From NCBI RefSeq assembly GCF_014656095.1, contig NZ_BNBT01000007.1, forward strand, positions 62,001-126,000: DNA of 64,000 bases. Direction: 5' to 3'. The number at the start of each line of letters is the position of its first letter. Position 1 is the stretch's first letter. Made by a program: the position numbers and the translations under genes. Shown piece by piece: positions 18,754-27,476 of the stretch. The notes under the pieces were generated by a model. The model had not been told where the DNA came from. It made no database searches and saw nothing but the letters and a program-made list of their open reading frames with translations. Source of the stretch: Streptomyces longispororuber. GTDB taxonomy: Bacteria > Actinomycetota > Actinomycetes > Streptomycetales > Streptomycetaceae.

Positions 18754-19875
18754 GTGGCTTTTCGGGTACGGACCATCACGGCGCGCGAGCACACCGCGTT
18801 CAACGCGACGCGACCCGCGGTGAGCTTCCTGCAGACCCCCGCCTGGGCGGCGGTGAAGCGCGAGTGGGGGTCGGAGTCGCTGGGCTGGTTCGACGACCTC
18901 GGTCGACTGGTCGGCGCGGGCCTGGTGCTGTACCGGCGGCTGCCCGGGACCAAGATGTCGCTGGCGTACCTCCCCGAAGGACCGGTGATCGACTGGGCCT
19001 CGGACGACCTGGGCGGCTGGCTCGACCCGATGGTGGACCATCTGAAGCGCTCCGGCGCCTTCGCCGTACGCATCGGGTCGACGGCGGTGACCCGCACCTG
19101 GAGTGCCGCGACGATCAAGGCCGCCATCGCCGACCCGGGGATCACCAGGCTGAGCGACGCGCCGCCGGACACGGTCAACGACGTCGCCGCCCGGACGAGC
19201 AGCCGGCTCCGGCGGCTGGGCTGGCGCCCGCCGAAGGACGGACAGGGGGGCTTCGCCGCCGGGCAGCCGCGCTGGGTGTTCCAGGTCCCGTTGGCCGGCA
19301 AGGACGAGGACCAGCTCCTCAAGGGGATGAACCAGCTCTGGCGGCGCAACATCAAGAAGGCCGCCAGAGCGGGCGTCGTCGTGACCCAGGGCGGTGTCGA
19401 GGACCTGCCCGACTTCTACCGGGTCTACGTCGAGACCGCGGCACGTGATCAGTTCATACCGCGGCCGTTCAGCTACTTCCCCGTCATGTTCGAGGCGCTG
19501 CTTGCCGAGGACAAGGACCGGATCCGGCTCTACCTCGCCCACCACGAAGGCGACCTCGTCGCCTCCACCCTCTGGATCCGGGTCGGAGCCCACGCCTGGT
19601 ACAGCTACGGCGCCTCCGCCACGGCCAAACGGGAGGTACGCGGGTCGAACGCCGTGCAGTGGAGGATGGTCACTGACGCCCTGGCCGCCGGATGCACGGT
19701 CTACGACCTGCGCGGCATCACCGACACCGTGGACGCGAACGACCCGCAACTGGGCCTGATCCAGTTCAAGGTCGGCACCGGCGGCGAAGCCGTGGAGTAC
19801 CTCGGCGAATGGGATCTGCCGCTGCACCGCCTGCTGTACAAGGCGTTCGACGTCTACATGTCCCGTCGAGGCTGA
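18754..19875 (+). CDS. vanK: FemX-family aminoacyltransferase
   Basis: 373 aa; GTG 18754 is chosen because GGAG lies 5 bases upstream, although a GTG at 18748 is in frame. FemABX fold with tandem GNAT domains: FLQTPAWAAVKREWG, YLPEGPVIDWASDDL, GMNQLWRRNIKKAARAGV, YRVYVETAARDQF, SYGASATAKREVRGSNAVQW, YDLRGITDTVDAND. In S. coelicolor VanK adds the branch glycine to D-Lac-ending precursors, needed because FemX cannot use them. Same job inferred here. Confidence 0.93.
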   Translation: MAFRVRTITAREHTAFNATRPAVSFLQTPAWAAVKREWGSESLGWFDDLGRLVGAGLVLYRRLPGTKMSLAYLPEGPVIDWASDDLGGWLDPMVDHLKRSGAFAVRIGSTAVTRTWSAATIKAAIADPGITRLSDAPPDTVNDVAARTSSRLRRLGWRPPKDGQGGFAAGQPRWVFQVPLAGKDEDQLLKGMNQLWRRNIKKAARAGVVVTQGGVEDLPDFYRVYVETAARDQFIPRPFSYFPVMFEALLAEDKDRIRLYLAHHEGDLVASTLWIRVGAHAWYSYGASATAKREVRGSNAVQWRMVTDALAAGCTVYDLRGITDTVDANDPQLGLIQFKVGTGGEAVEYLGEWDLPLHRLLYKAFDVYMSRRG

Positions 19876-19886
19876 GGCGGCCGTGA

Positions 19887-20987
19887 TCACTGACGCGCCG
19901 GCGCGGCGGGCAGCCGCACCGTGACGCGGAGCCCGCCGGCGGGGCGGGGAGTGAGGGTGAGGGCTCCGTCATGTGCTCGGACGATGCTCTTGACGATGGC
20001 CAGGCCGAGACCGAAACCCGCGTGACCGGTGTGCAGGCGTTCGGAGCCGCGCTGGAACGGCTCCGTGAGTGTCGAGACCAGCTCCGGGGTGAGCCTCTCG
20101 CCGGTGTTCTCGACCGTGAGCACGGCCGTGTCGGTGCGGATGCCGGTACGCACCCATACGGTGCCCTGTCCGGGCAGGTTGTGGCCGATCGCGTTGTGCA
20201 GGAGGTTCATGGTCATCTGCAGCAGGAGCGCCTGTGAGCCGGTGGTGGTGCTCATGTCGCCGGAGGTCTCGATGGTGACACCGTGCTTCTCCGCCAAGGG
20301 GAGGAGCGTCTCCGTGGCTTCTTCCGCCAGGAGGGACAGGTCGACGTGTTTCCTCGTGAAGGACCGCTGGTCGGCCCGGCTGAGCAGGAGCAGTGCTTCG
20401 GTGAGGTCGATGGCGCGGGTGTTGACCGCGCGGAGTCGCGCGACGAGTTGGCCGGTGTCGTGGTGCGGATCACTGCCGGCCACGTCGAGCAGCGCCTGCG
20501 TGACCGCCAGCGGTGTGCGCAGTTCGTGGGAGGCGTTGGCCGCGAACCGCTCCTGTTCGGCGACGTGGGCTTCGAGCCGCGCGAGCATGGCGTCGAAGGA
20601 GTCGGCGAGTTCGCGGAACTCGTCCCGGCGGCCCGGCAGGCGGATCCGGTAGGAGAGCGGTCCGTTCGCCACCCTGCGGGTGGCGTCGGTGATGCGCGTC
20701 AGCGGGGCGAGCATCCGGCCGGCCAGGATCCACCCGCCCACGAGACCGAACACCAGCAGGAACGCGAGCACCAGGATTCCCGCCGGGACGAAGACGACCG
20801 GGCCGAAATTGCCGGGAGTGAAGACGCGCACGAAGTCCGCCCGCTCGGGGACGGCCAGGCTGTTGGACCTTCCCCGCAGCAGGAACACCCATACGGCGGC
20901 GAGCAGCAAGGTGCCCGCGATCACGAGGAACCCCGCGTAGCTGAGGGTGAGCTTGAGACGCACGCTCAGCCCTTGACGCCTATCCAC
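19887..20987 (-). CDS. vanS: Sensor histidine kinase
   Basis: 366 aa. Two membrane helices (about residues 11-37 and 62-88) bracket a short external loop of about 25 residues. Then come a HAMP linker, H-box FAANASHELRTPLAVTQALL, N-box MTMNLLHNAIGHN and G-box GHAGFGLGLAIVKSIV. The very short sensor loop is the form seen in S. coelicolor VanS, reported to bind vancomycin directly. Overlaps vanR by 8 bp and is convergent with vanK (11 bp gap). Confidence 0.93.
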   Translation of the reverse strand: MDRRQGLSVRLKLTLSYAGFLVIAGTLLLAAVWVFLLRGRSNSLAVPERADFVRVFTPGNFGPVVFVPAGILVLAFLLVFGLVGGWILAGRMLAPLTRITDATRRVANGPLSYRIRLPGRRDEFRELADSFDAMLARLEAHVAEQERFAANASHELRTPLAVTQALLDVAGSDPHHDTGQLVARLRAVNTRAIDLTEALLLLSRADQRSFTRKHVDLSLLAEEATETLLPLAEKHGVTIETSGDMSTTTGSQALLLQMTMNLLHNAIGHNLPGQGTVWVRTGIRTDTAVLTVENTGERLTPELVSTLTEPFQRGSERLHTGHAGFGLGLAIVKSIVRAHDGALTLTPRPAGGLRVTVRLPAAPARQ

Positions 20988-21675
20988 GCTCCGCGCCCCG
21001 GTCGTCCGCGTCCGGTCCTGTGCCGATGCGGTAACCGACCCCGGCCACGGTGTCGATCAGTTGGGGCTCGCCGAGGCGTTTGCGCAGGGCCGAGACCGTG
21101 ATGCGCACGGCGTTGGTGAACGGGTCCGCGTTCTCGTCCCACGCCCGCTCCAGCAACTCCTCCGCGCTGACGACACCGCCTTCGGCGGCGACGAGGACTT
21201 CGAGTACGGCGAACTGCTTCCTGGTGAGCGCGATGTGGCGGCCCTCTCGGTAGACCTCGCGGCGGAACGGATCCACGCGTAAGCCTGCGATTTCCCGCAC
21301 GGGTGGTCTGCTGTGGGCGCGCCTGCGGTCGAGTGCTCTGAGCCTCAGCACGAGTTCGCGCATGTCGAAGGGCTTGGTGAGGTAGTCGTCGGCACCGAGC
21401 TCGAACCCGGTGGCCTTGTCGTCGAGCCGGTCGGCAGCGGTCAGCATGAGGATCGGCGTGCCGCCGCCGGAGGCGACGATGTGCGCGGCGATCTCGTCAC
21501 CGGTGGGCCCGGGGATGTCCCGGTCGAGCACGGCGATGTCGTACGCGTTGGTGCTCAGCAGCTCCAGAGCCGTATCACCGTCCCCGGCGATGTCGGCCGC
21601 GATCGCTTCCAGGCGCAGCCCATCACGGATGGCCTCCGCCATGTAGGGCTCGTCCTCGACGACTAACACACGCAT
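20980..21675 (-). CDS. vanR: OmpR-family response regulator
   Basis: 231 aa. Receiver domain with acidic pair VVEDEP, phospho-acceptor Asp in VLDRDIPG, Lys in YLTKPFDMREL; winged-helix output domain ending AVRITVSALRKRLGEPQLIDTVAGVGYRIG. Activates the van genes when phosphorylated by VanS. Its own upstream sequence has a dyad resembling the mirrored vanH/murF promoter arms, suggesting autoregulation. Confidence 0.95.
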   Translation of the reverse strand: MRVLVVEDEPYMAEAIRDGLRLEAIAADIAGDGDTALELLSTNAYDIAVLDRDIPGPTGDEIAAHIVASGGGTPILMLTAADRLDDKATGFELGADDYLTKPFDMRELVLRLRALDRRRAHSRPPVREIAGLRVDPFRREVYREGRHIALTRKQFAVLEVLVAAEGGVVSAEELLERAWDENADPFTNAVRITVSALRKRLGEPQLIDTVAGVGYRIGTGPDADDRGAERG

Positions 21676-22046
21676 GGTCCGATGCTACGAGCCGACGCAT
21701 ATCGTCGACGTATCGAAAGCAGCAGGGTGCCCGCCGACGCTCGCTCAACTCCTGCTTCTGGGCCCCTGCGCGGGCGGGAGGACAGCGCGCCTGCCCCGCG
21801 TGGCCTGCTTCCCTCATGCCCACCCGGTGAGGTCGTAGACCGCGTCACACAGTGGATCCACAGCCCCGTCGACGCGGTGCGCGGGAAGCGTTGCACGGTC
21901 GGGTCGGCGGGGTTCGTGTCGGCCTGTTCGGCAGCCGTCCGGGAAGGCGGCGGTGGGCTGTCGGCGAGGGCAGGCCGGTCGACGGAGCCACCTCGGGCCC
22001 CCTCGGCCCCAGAGGTTGTGGCCAAGGGGGCACGGGGTACCCGTCG
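21676..22046. other. vanR promoter and 370-bp gap
   Basis: The leftward vanR promoter lies at 21676-21720, containing CGACGCATATCGTCGACGTATCG, a dyad similar to part of the vanH promoter arms. The rest, up to the small secreted peptide gene, shows no frame with a ribosome site. Confidence 0.45.
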
Positions 22047-22214
22047 TCAGTTCGTGATGTTGTTGTCGATAAGGCTCAGGATGTTGAGCAGGTTGAGCAC
22101 GGTCACGTTCGACGGCTCTTCATTCCCGTCATTCGCGGCGTGCGCGGCCGTCGCCCCCGTGAGGACCAGCACGCAGGTGAGGAGAGCCGTCGCGCCAAAG
22201 GTGCGTATACGCAT
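22047..22214 (-). CDS. Small secreted peptide, about 29 aa when mature
   Basis: 55 codons, ATG 22214 with AAGGAGC 7 bases upstream, an excellent ribosome site. MRIRTFG is followed by a hydrophobic core (ATALLTCVLVLTGATA) and AHA-A, a textbook signal peptidase I site. The mature part begins ANDGNEEPSN and ends in an amphipathic stretch VTVLNLLNILSLIDNNITN. It has no cysteine. It could self-assemble or act as a surface or signalling peptide. It lies on its own between vanR and the fructosamine-kinase-like gene. I do not recognise a family. Confidence 0.8.
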   Translation of the reverse strand: MRIRTFGATALLTCVLVLTGATAAHAANDGNEEPSNVTVLNLLNILSLIDNNITN

Positions 22215-22730
22215 CTGTTGCTCCTTTTCCGTGGATGGGACACAGCCATCACACCGGACACCGGCGCGGAGTGCCCGCTATGTTGCTCCGTTCAGAGTCA
22301 GGCCGCACCGGCGGCGAGGGCCCGGACCAGGACACCGGACCCTCCGAGCAGCCGCGCCACCTGCGTCTCCGGCGCGCTACGGCGTCGGGGGTCGGGCCGG
22401 CTCATGCCGCAGCCCTCCCCCGCCCGGGGCCGGCTCCGGCGTACGGCCTGCGTCTCCGGCGTGCACGTCGCCGTCGCGTACGGGCGGGCCGCCACGTACC
22501 CCGGTGAACGCCCGGCCGCGCGGGCGGGCCGGTGGCACGGGGCATGGGTCGCGGCGCGAGACTGGACGGCGTGGCGCGTCCGCCGGATCCAGTGGCGCGC
22601 CCGTCGGATCCAGTGGCGCGTCCGCCGGATCCGGCAGGACCGCTCGGGAAGGACCCGCACACGTGCTGAACGCCCACGCCGTACGTACGTCCGCTCCGTC
22701 GGCCCGGAGGCACGGGCCCGGCGGTGCCGC
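22215..22730. other. 516-bp intergenic stretch with 21-bp repeats
   Basis: Separates the divergent small peptide and fructosamine-kinase-like genes. It contains the three 21-bp repeats noted below and presumably both promoters. No gene supported. Confidence 0.4.
22571..22633. repeat. Three tandem 21-bp units
   Basis: GTGGCGCGTCCGCCGGATCC plus one base, at 22571, 22592 and 22613, with one or two differences per copy. They are outside any supported gene, yet the period is a multiple of three. Confidence 0.85.
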
Positions 22731-23612
22731 ATGACCGCCCGGCCTGCGGCCGGCGGGGGCACCGGCGCGCGTGCCGTGGCGAGCCGCCTCACCGGCCTGC
22801 GGGCGACCGCCGAGCGGCCGCTGGCGGGGACGCTCGGCGAAGTCGTGCTCGACGGCGGGGCGGTGGTCGTGGTCAAGCGCGCCGACACGCCGGGGGCGGC
22901 GCGCGCCGAGGCGGCCGGGATGCGCTGGCTCGCCGCCACGGGGACGGTGCGCGTGCCCGCCGTGCGCGGCCGGGAGGGACCGTGGCTGGTGACCGACCGG
23001 GTGGCGTCCGGGCGGCCGAGCGCCGAAGCGGCCACCCGGTTCGGCCGGGACCTGGCCGCGCTGCACGCCTGCGGCGCGCCCGCGTTCGGCGCCCCGCCGC
23101 CGGACGGGCCCGAGGACGCGTTCATCGGCTCGGCCCCGCTGCGCAACGTCCGCGGCGACGACTGGCCGGGCTGGTACGCCGAGCACCGGGTGCTGCCCTA
23201 TTTGCGCCAAGCGGTCGACGACGGGTCGCTCCACCACGCCGAAGCCGCCGTGGTGGAGCGTGTCTGCGCGCGACTGCCCGAGCTGGCGGGCCCGGCCCAA
23301 CCGCCCGCCCGGCTGCACGGGGACCTGTGGAACGGCAACGTCCTGTGGGACCCGGAGGGGCACGCCTGGCTCATCGACCCCGCCGCCCACGGAGGCCACC
23401 GGGAGACCGACCTCGCGATGCTCCAGCTCTTCGGCTGCCCCCATCTGGAGCGCGTCCTCGACGGCTACCGGCAGCGGGCACCCCTGGCGGACGGCTGGCG
23501 GGAGCGTGTTTCCCTGCACCAGCTCTTCCCGCTGCTGGTGCACACCGTGCTCTTCGGCCGGGGCTACGCCGAGCAGGCCGTGGCGGCGGCACGGGCGGCG
23601 CTGGCGGCGTGA
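22731..23612 (+). CDS. Fructosamine kinase family protein
   Basis: 293 aa from ATG 22731. Aminoglycoside-phosphotransferase-like kinase fold: VVVVKRADTPGAARAEAAGM (Lys and Glu), RLHGDLWNGNVLWDPEGHAW (catalytic loop HGDLxxxN), LIDPAAHGGHRETDLAMLQL (DPA magnesium motif and HRExDLAM typical of fructosamine/ketosamine kinases). Phosphorylates glycated amines or proteins at sugar O-3, aiding deglycation. The start is not backed by a close ribosome site (GGAGG is about 22 bases away). Confidence 0.9.
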   Translation: MTARPAAGGGTGARAVASRLTGLRATAERPLAGTLGEVVLDGGAVVVVKRADTPGAARAEAAGMRWLAATGTVRVPAVRGREGPWLVTDRVASGRPSAEAATRFGRDLAALHACGAPAFGAPPPDGPEDAFIGSAPLRNVRGDDWPGWYAEHRVLPYLRQAVDDGSLHHAEAAVVERVCARLPELAGPAQPPARLHGDLWNGNVLWDPEGHAWLIDPAAHGGHRETDLAMLQLFGCPHLERVLDGYRQRAPLADGWRERVSLHQLFPLLVHTVLFGRGYAEQAVAAARAALAA

Positions 23613-23666
23613 GGCGTCACGAAGGTCCCGCGCCGGCGGTGTGAGGCGGCACGAAGGTCCCGCGCC
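23609..23666. repeat. Direct repeat of about 26 bp after the kinase gene
   Basis: GTGAGGCGTCACGAAGGTCC at 23609 recurs with one change at 23641, offset 32 bp. The first copy contains the kinase stop codon, so the duplication extended the 3' end. Confidence 0.8.
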
Positions 23667-23687
23667 CCCGGCCGCCGGCCCCCGCTG

Positions 23688-24644
23688 CTACGGCAGCGTC
23701 TCGGCGACCACGGACGCGGCCCGGGCGATCAGCGTGTCGTCGGGGGTGGCGTCCTTGTCGGCGCGGTGCGACAGGATCGAGATGACGAGCGGGGCGGCGT
23801 TCGGCCGCCAGACGACGGCGATGTCGTTGCGGGCGCCGTAGTAGCTGCCGGTGCCGGTCTTGTCGCCGACGACCCAGTCCTTGGGCACCCCGGCCTTGAT
23901 GACCTTGTCGCCGGTGGTGTTCGTCCGCAGCCACGTCGCGAGCTGCTCGCGCTCCGGCTCGCCGAGGACGTCCCCGAGGACGTACGCCCGCAGGTCCTTC
24001 GCGAGCGCCCGGGGCGTGCTCGTGTCCCGCTTCTCCCCCGGGACCCACCGGCTGAGGTAGGGCTCGATCCGCTCCACGCGGGTCACGCGGTCGCCCAGCT
24101 CCTCCAGGTCCCGGTCGAGGCCCTTGGGGCCGCCGAGGGCCTCGAACAGGAGGTTGGCCGCGGTGTTGTCGCTGTAGCGGACCGCGGCGTCGCACAGCTC
24201 GCGCAGGGTCATCCCCGTGTCGACGTGCTTCTCCGTCACCGGGGAGTAGTCGACCAGGTCCTCCTTGGAGTACTTCACCACCTTGTCCATGCCCGCCAGG
24301 GTGTACTTGCGCAGCACGGCTCCGGCGGCCAGGGCCTTGAACGTGGAGTTGTAGGCGAAGCGCCGGTTGTCGCGGTAGGCCACCTCGCGCCCGGTGCCGG
24401 TGTCGAGGGCGTAGACCCCGAGCGTCGCGTCGTACTCGCGCTCCAGCTTCTTGAACGCGCGGCCGTACGCCGCCGGCGCGTTCACCGACGGCTTCCCCGT
24501 CGTGTCGGCCGCCTCCTGGACCGTGGTCGTGACGGTCTTGGCGGAGGACGTGGGGGTCTCGTTGTCGCCGCAGGCCACGAGCGGGACCAGGACGAGCGTG
24601 GTGAGGGCGGCCAGAGCAGCGCGCCGGGTACGGGTGTACCGCAT
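23688..24644 (-). CDS. bla: Class A beta-lactamase, lipoprotein
   Basis: 318 aa. Lipobox LVPLVACG gives a membrane-anchored exported enzyme. Active-site motifs are complete: [11 protein letters not shown] (S-x-x-K), [12 protein letters not shown] (SDN loop), the Glu in the omega-loop region ([22 protein letters not shown]), [15 protein letters not shown] (KTG). It hydrolyses penicillins/cephalosporins. It is divergent from blaA, whose product is the expected activator, exactly as in the Streptomyces cacaoi bla locus. Confidence 0.96.
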   Translation of the reverse strand: MRYTRTRRAALAALTTLVLVPLVACGDNETPTSSAKTVTTTVQEAADTTGKPSVNAPAAYGRAFKKLEREYDATLGVYALDTGTGREVAYRDNRRFAYNSTFKALAAGAVLRKYTLAGMDKVVKYSKEDLVDYSPVTEKHVDTGMTLRELCDAAVRYSDNTAANLLFEALGGPKGLDRDLEELGDRVTRVERIEPYLSRWVPGEKRDTSTPRALAKDLRAYVLGDVLGEPEREQLATWLRTNTTGDKVIKAGVPKDWVVGDKTGTGSYYGARNDIAVVWRPNAAPLVISILSHRADKDATPDDTLIARAASVVAETLP

Positions 24645-24810
24645 GGTCTAAACCTCCAGGGCGCCCCGCACGCGGGGCACGGGGGACGGAGCGGCACGGC
24701 CCCGTCCCGACGGGTGGTGATCAGTACCGGCACCACCCTGGTCGCCCGGCGTCATGCGGTCCAATACGCTTCCGCGCGGTTCCATGCCGAACTCGCATAG
24801 AGTGCGGGGT
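24645..24810. promoter_or_regulatory. bla-blaA divergent promoter with LysR-type dyad
   Basis: 166-bp divergent region. ATGCCGAACTCGCAT at 24784-24798 is an interrupted palindrome with the T-N11-A spacing used by LysR regulators such as BlaA. It sits close to the blaA start, fitting autoregulation; further weaker sites towards bla cannot be excluded. Confidence 0.5.
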
Positions 24811-25755
24811 GTGGATCTCGTGGGAGCGTGCCGGGCCTTCGTCAGCGTCAGCGAGCGGGGCGGCTTCACCGTCGGGGCGGCCGCCGCCCGTATGTCGCAG
24901 TCGGTGGCCAGCCGCCGGGTCGCCGCGCTGGAGGAGCACCTCGGCGAGCCGCTGTTCGAGCGGACCTCCCGGCGGGCGGTCCTCACGCCGTTCGGCCGGG
25001 ACATGCTGCCGACGGCCCGCCGGCTCGTCCAGGACGCCGACGTCCTGCTGCACGAGGCACAGGCCGCCAAGCGCAAGCCGTGGCGGCTCGCGGTGCCCGG
25101 CACCTGCTCCACCGCCGCGCTGGCCCGCCTGGTGGCCGAGGCGCGCGGCCACGGCGTCACGCTCGACCTGCGGGTCGCGGCCCCGCCGCGCCGCCTGGAG
25201 CTCATCCACGCCCAGCAGGTCCGCGCCGCGCTCCTGGCCGTGCCCGCCGACGAGGCGACGTGGTCGGTGCCGCTCGGCCTCGCCACGGCCCAGGACCCGG
25301 GCGTGAACCGCGTCTACCTGGAGACGCTGCGGCTGCGGCGCGGCGCCACCGGACCGGTCCGTCGTGTGTGGATCCAGCCGGAGGACGACGTACCGCACAT
25401 CCGCGACCCGCTGACCCGGCTGCGGGACGCGCTCGGCCTGCGGCCCGCGCAGCTCGTCACCGCGGACGACCTGACGACGGCCGCCGCGGAGGCCCTCAGC
25501 TCCCGCGACCTGCTGCTGTGCTCCCCCGCGCAGGCCGACGAGCTGGGCCTGAACTGGCGCCCCGTCGGCGAGGTGGCCCTCAGCCGCGGGTTCGCCCTGA
25601 CCGCCGCCGCGGACGGCAACCCCGAGCACCTCCGGGCACGCCTCGGGGACGCCCTCGCCCGCTGCCTGGGCGCGGCCACGGCGGACACCGGCCCGGCCCG
25701 GTCCCGGCGACCGAACGACGACCAGCCCCCGACCCCGCGAGGAACCACCACGTGA
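24811..25755 (+). CDS. blaA: LysR-family regulator of beta-lactamase
   Basis: 314 aa from GTG 24811 (ATG 24784 in frame is an alternative). N-terminal winged HTH: CRAFVSVSERGGFTVGAAAA, RMSQSVASRRVAALEEHLGE, PLFERTSRRAVLTPFGRDML. C-terminal effector domain is divergent from standard LysR proteins. In S. cacaoi BlaA with BlaB activates the divergent beta-lactamase gene; same order and spacing here. The GTGA overlap with blaB indicates coupling. Confidence 0.9.
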   Translation: MDLVGACRAFVSVSERGGFTVGAAAARMSQSVASRRVAALEEHLGEPLFERTSRRAVLTPFGRDMLPTARRLVQDADVLLHEAQAAKRKPWRLAVPGTCSTAALARLVAEARGHGVTLDLRVAAPPRRLELIHAQQVRAALLAVPADEATWSVPLGLATAQDPGVNRVYLETLRLRRGATGPVRRVWIQPEDDVPHIRDPLTRLRDALGLRPAQLVTADDLTTAAAEALSSRDLLLCSPAQADELGLNWRPVGEVALSRGFALTAAADGNPEHLRARLGDALARCLGAATADTGPARSRRPNDDQPPTPRGTTT

Positions 25756-26654
25756 ACACCGAGGCGCTCCTGAGCGACCTGCGGCAGGAACTGCGCGACG
25801 GCGGCCTGCGCGGCTGCTTTCTCGTACGGGACCTGCACACGGGCGACGAGCTCGGCATCGAGCCGGACACGCAGTTGCCCGCCGCGTCCCTGGTCAAGAT
25901 CCTGCTCGCGGTGGCGACGGCGGAGCGCGTCCGGCGCGGCGAGCTCGACGGGGGCACGCCGCTGGACGTACGGCCCGGCCGGGTCACCACGCCCGGCCCC
26001 ACCGGGGTGAGCCGCTTCCGCCACCCCGCGCGCATCGCGCTCGACGACCTGCTCTACCTGAGCACGTCCATAAGCGACGGGGCGGCCGCCGACGCGCTGT
26101 TCGCACTCACCCCGCCCGCCCGGGTCGCCGCCCTCCTCGACGACCTCGGCCTGCGCGGCTTCACCGTCCGCCACGACATGCGCGAGCTGATCGACACCCC
26201 CTCCGAGCGCTTCCCCGCCGCGCAGGTCCACCTCGCCCACGCCCTCGCCATCGACGCGGGCACCAGCGGCCGCGGGCACCGGCTGCCCCAGCTCGACACC
26301 ACCCGCGCCAACACCGGCAGCGCCCGCGCCTACGTCGACCTGCTGCAGGCGCTGTGGACGCCCTCGGCGATCCACCCCGACGTGGCCGCGCGCGTCCGCG
26401 AGCTCATGGCCAACAACCTGATCCGGCACCGGCTCACCCCGGACTTCAGCTCCGACGCGACGACCTGGTCCTCCAAGACCGGCACCCTGCTCAACCTGCG
26501 GCACGAGGTCGGTGTCGTCGAGCACGCCGACGGCCAGACGTTCGCCGTCGCGGCCCTCACCGAGTCCCTGGTCCCGGCCGGGAACCAGCCGGGCGCCGAC
26601 GCCCTCATGGCGCACGTCGCCCGCAGCCTGCGGGACCACCTCCGGCAGTGGTAG
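25752..26654 (+). CDS. blaB: BlaB-like serine penicillin-recognising protein
   Basis: 300 aa from GTG 25752 (4-bp overlap with blaA). Beta-lactamase-like fold without signal peptide: LPAASLVKILLAVATAER is the SxxK, LSTSISDGAAADAL occupies the SDN position (SIS/SDG), TTWSSKTGTLLNL the KTG. BlaB of S. cacaoi is a cytoplasmic protein of this fold required for beta-lactamase induction and is not itself a useful lactamase. The intact SLVK and SKTG suggest ligand acylation may still occur. Confidence 0.88.
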   Translation: MNTEALLSDLRQELRDGGLRGCFLVRDLHTGDELGIEPDTQLPAASLVKILLAVATAERVRRGELDGGTPLDVRPGRVTTPGPTGVSRFRHPARIALDDLLYLSTSISDGAAADALFALTPPARVAALLDDLGLRGFTVRHDMRELIDTPSERFPAAQVHLAHALAIDAGTSGRGHRLPQLDTTRANTGSARAYVDLLQALWTPSAIHPDVAARVRELMANNLIRHRLTPDFSSDATTWSSKTGTLLNLRHEVGVVEHADGQTFAVAALTESLVPAGNQPGADALMAHVARSLRDHLRQW

Positions 26655-26692
26655 GCAGGGCGAGCCGCCGAGCCGGGGGCGCACCGGACGTA

Positions 26693-26727
26693 GCCGTGGC
26701 CGCGCCCGGGCGCGGCGCGGCCACGGC
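26693..26727. terminator. Bidirectional terminator between blaB and a small membrane gene
   Basis: GCCGTGGCCGCG (26693-26704) and CGCGGCCACGGC (26716-26727) form a perfect 12-bp stem with an 11-base loop between two convergent genes. Confidence 0.85.
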
Positions 26728-26742
26728 GGTGCTCAGGGGGTG

Positions 26743-27045
26743 TCATCCGCGGGTGTCGTCACCCTGGCCGCGGATGCCGCTCTTGGCCAGGCCCCGGCTG
26801 ATCATGTAACCGATCGTCAGGAGCGTGACGTACAGCCACGCCTGGTCCGCCGCGAAGCGGTCGGTGCCGCCGTCGTCGTCCCCCACCACGGCGGACGCGA
26901 TCAGTGTGGCGATCACCGCGGCGACGTAGGCGATCATCTCGGTGGTCTTGTAGGCGGGCTTCGTCTCCCTGACCACCCGCTCCCCGGCGTACGTGGTCCG
27001 CGGTGCGCCGGACTCCGGGTAACCGGCTGACGATGCAGCGGACAT
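26743..27045 (-). CDS. Small two-helix membrane protein
   Basis: 100 aa from ATG 27045 with CAGGAGG well spaced upstream. A polar N-terminus (YPESGAPRTTYAGERVVRET) precedes two membrane spans (MIAYVAAVIATLIASAVVG and AWLYVTLLTIGYMISRGLA) joined by an acidic loop GDDDGGTDRF. It is of a type common in Streptomyces, with no assigned function. Confidence 0.85.
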   Translation of the reverse strand: MSAASSAGYPESGAPRTTYAGERVVRETKPAYKTTEMIAYVAAVIATLIASAVVGDDDGGTDRFAADQAWLYVTLLTIGYMISRGLAKSGIRGQGDDTRG

Positions 27046-27476
27046 CGTGTCCTCCTGTGTCGGGCTGAATCGGGGTGCGCCCGACGGTCGTCGGGCCATG
27101 CGAGCCGGTACCCGGGAGGACCGGTCCATAACGGAGCGTCAGCCGCAGGCCCGTGGTGGCGGCGCGCGGTGCCGGGACCACCGGCGCGTGCCCCGGTGGG
27201 CGTCCCGGCGCGCTGGACGCGGAAGGCGTCGCGGGGGCGCAGGTCACCGCGTTCCGCTTGTGGCCCGCGCGGGTGGGACGTGCCGAGCGGCTACGCACGA
27301 ATGCGGTGGTCGCCGTACGACGACCGGCGCCCGCCCGACGGGTCCGGAGCCGACAGACGACCGGTTCGTGCTTCCGCATAGGGACGGCCCCGCTGGTACC
27401 GGCGTCCGCCGCGCACCGCCCCCGCTGTCGGTGCGCGTCCACGCACGCCGGTCCGTGGGGGCGCGGCACGGGCGTG
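27046..27476. other. 431-bp gap, nothing recognised
   Basis: Lies upstream of the small membrane protein and downstream of the TmrB-like kinase. It should hold the membrane protein promoter. Long open frames here look like shadows of GC-rich sequence without ribosome sites. Confidence 0.4.
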
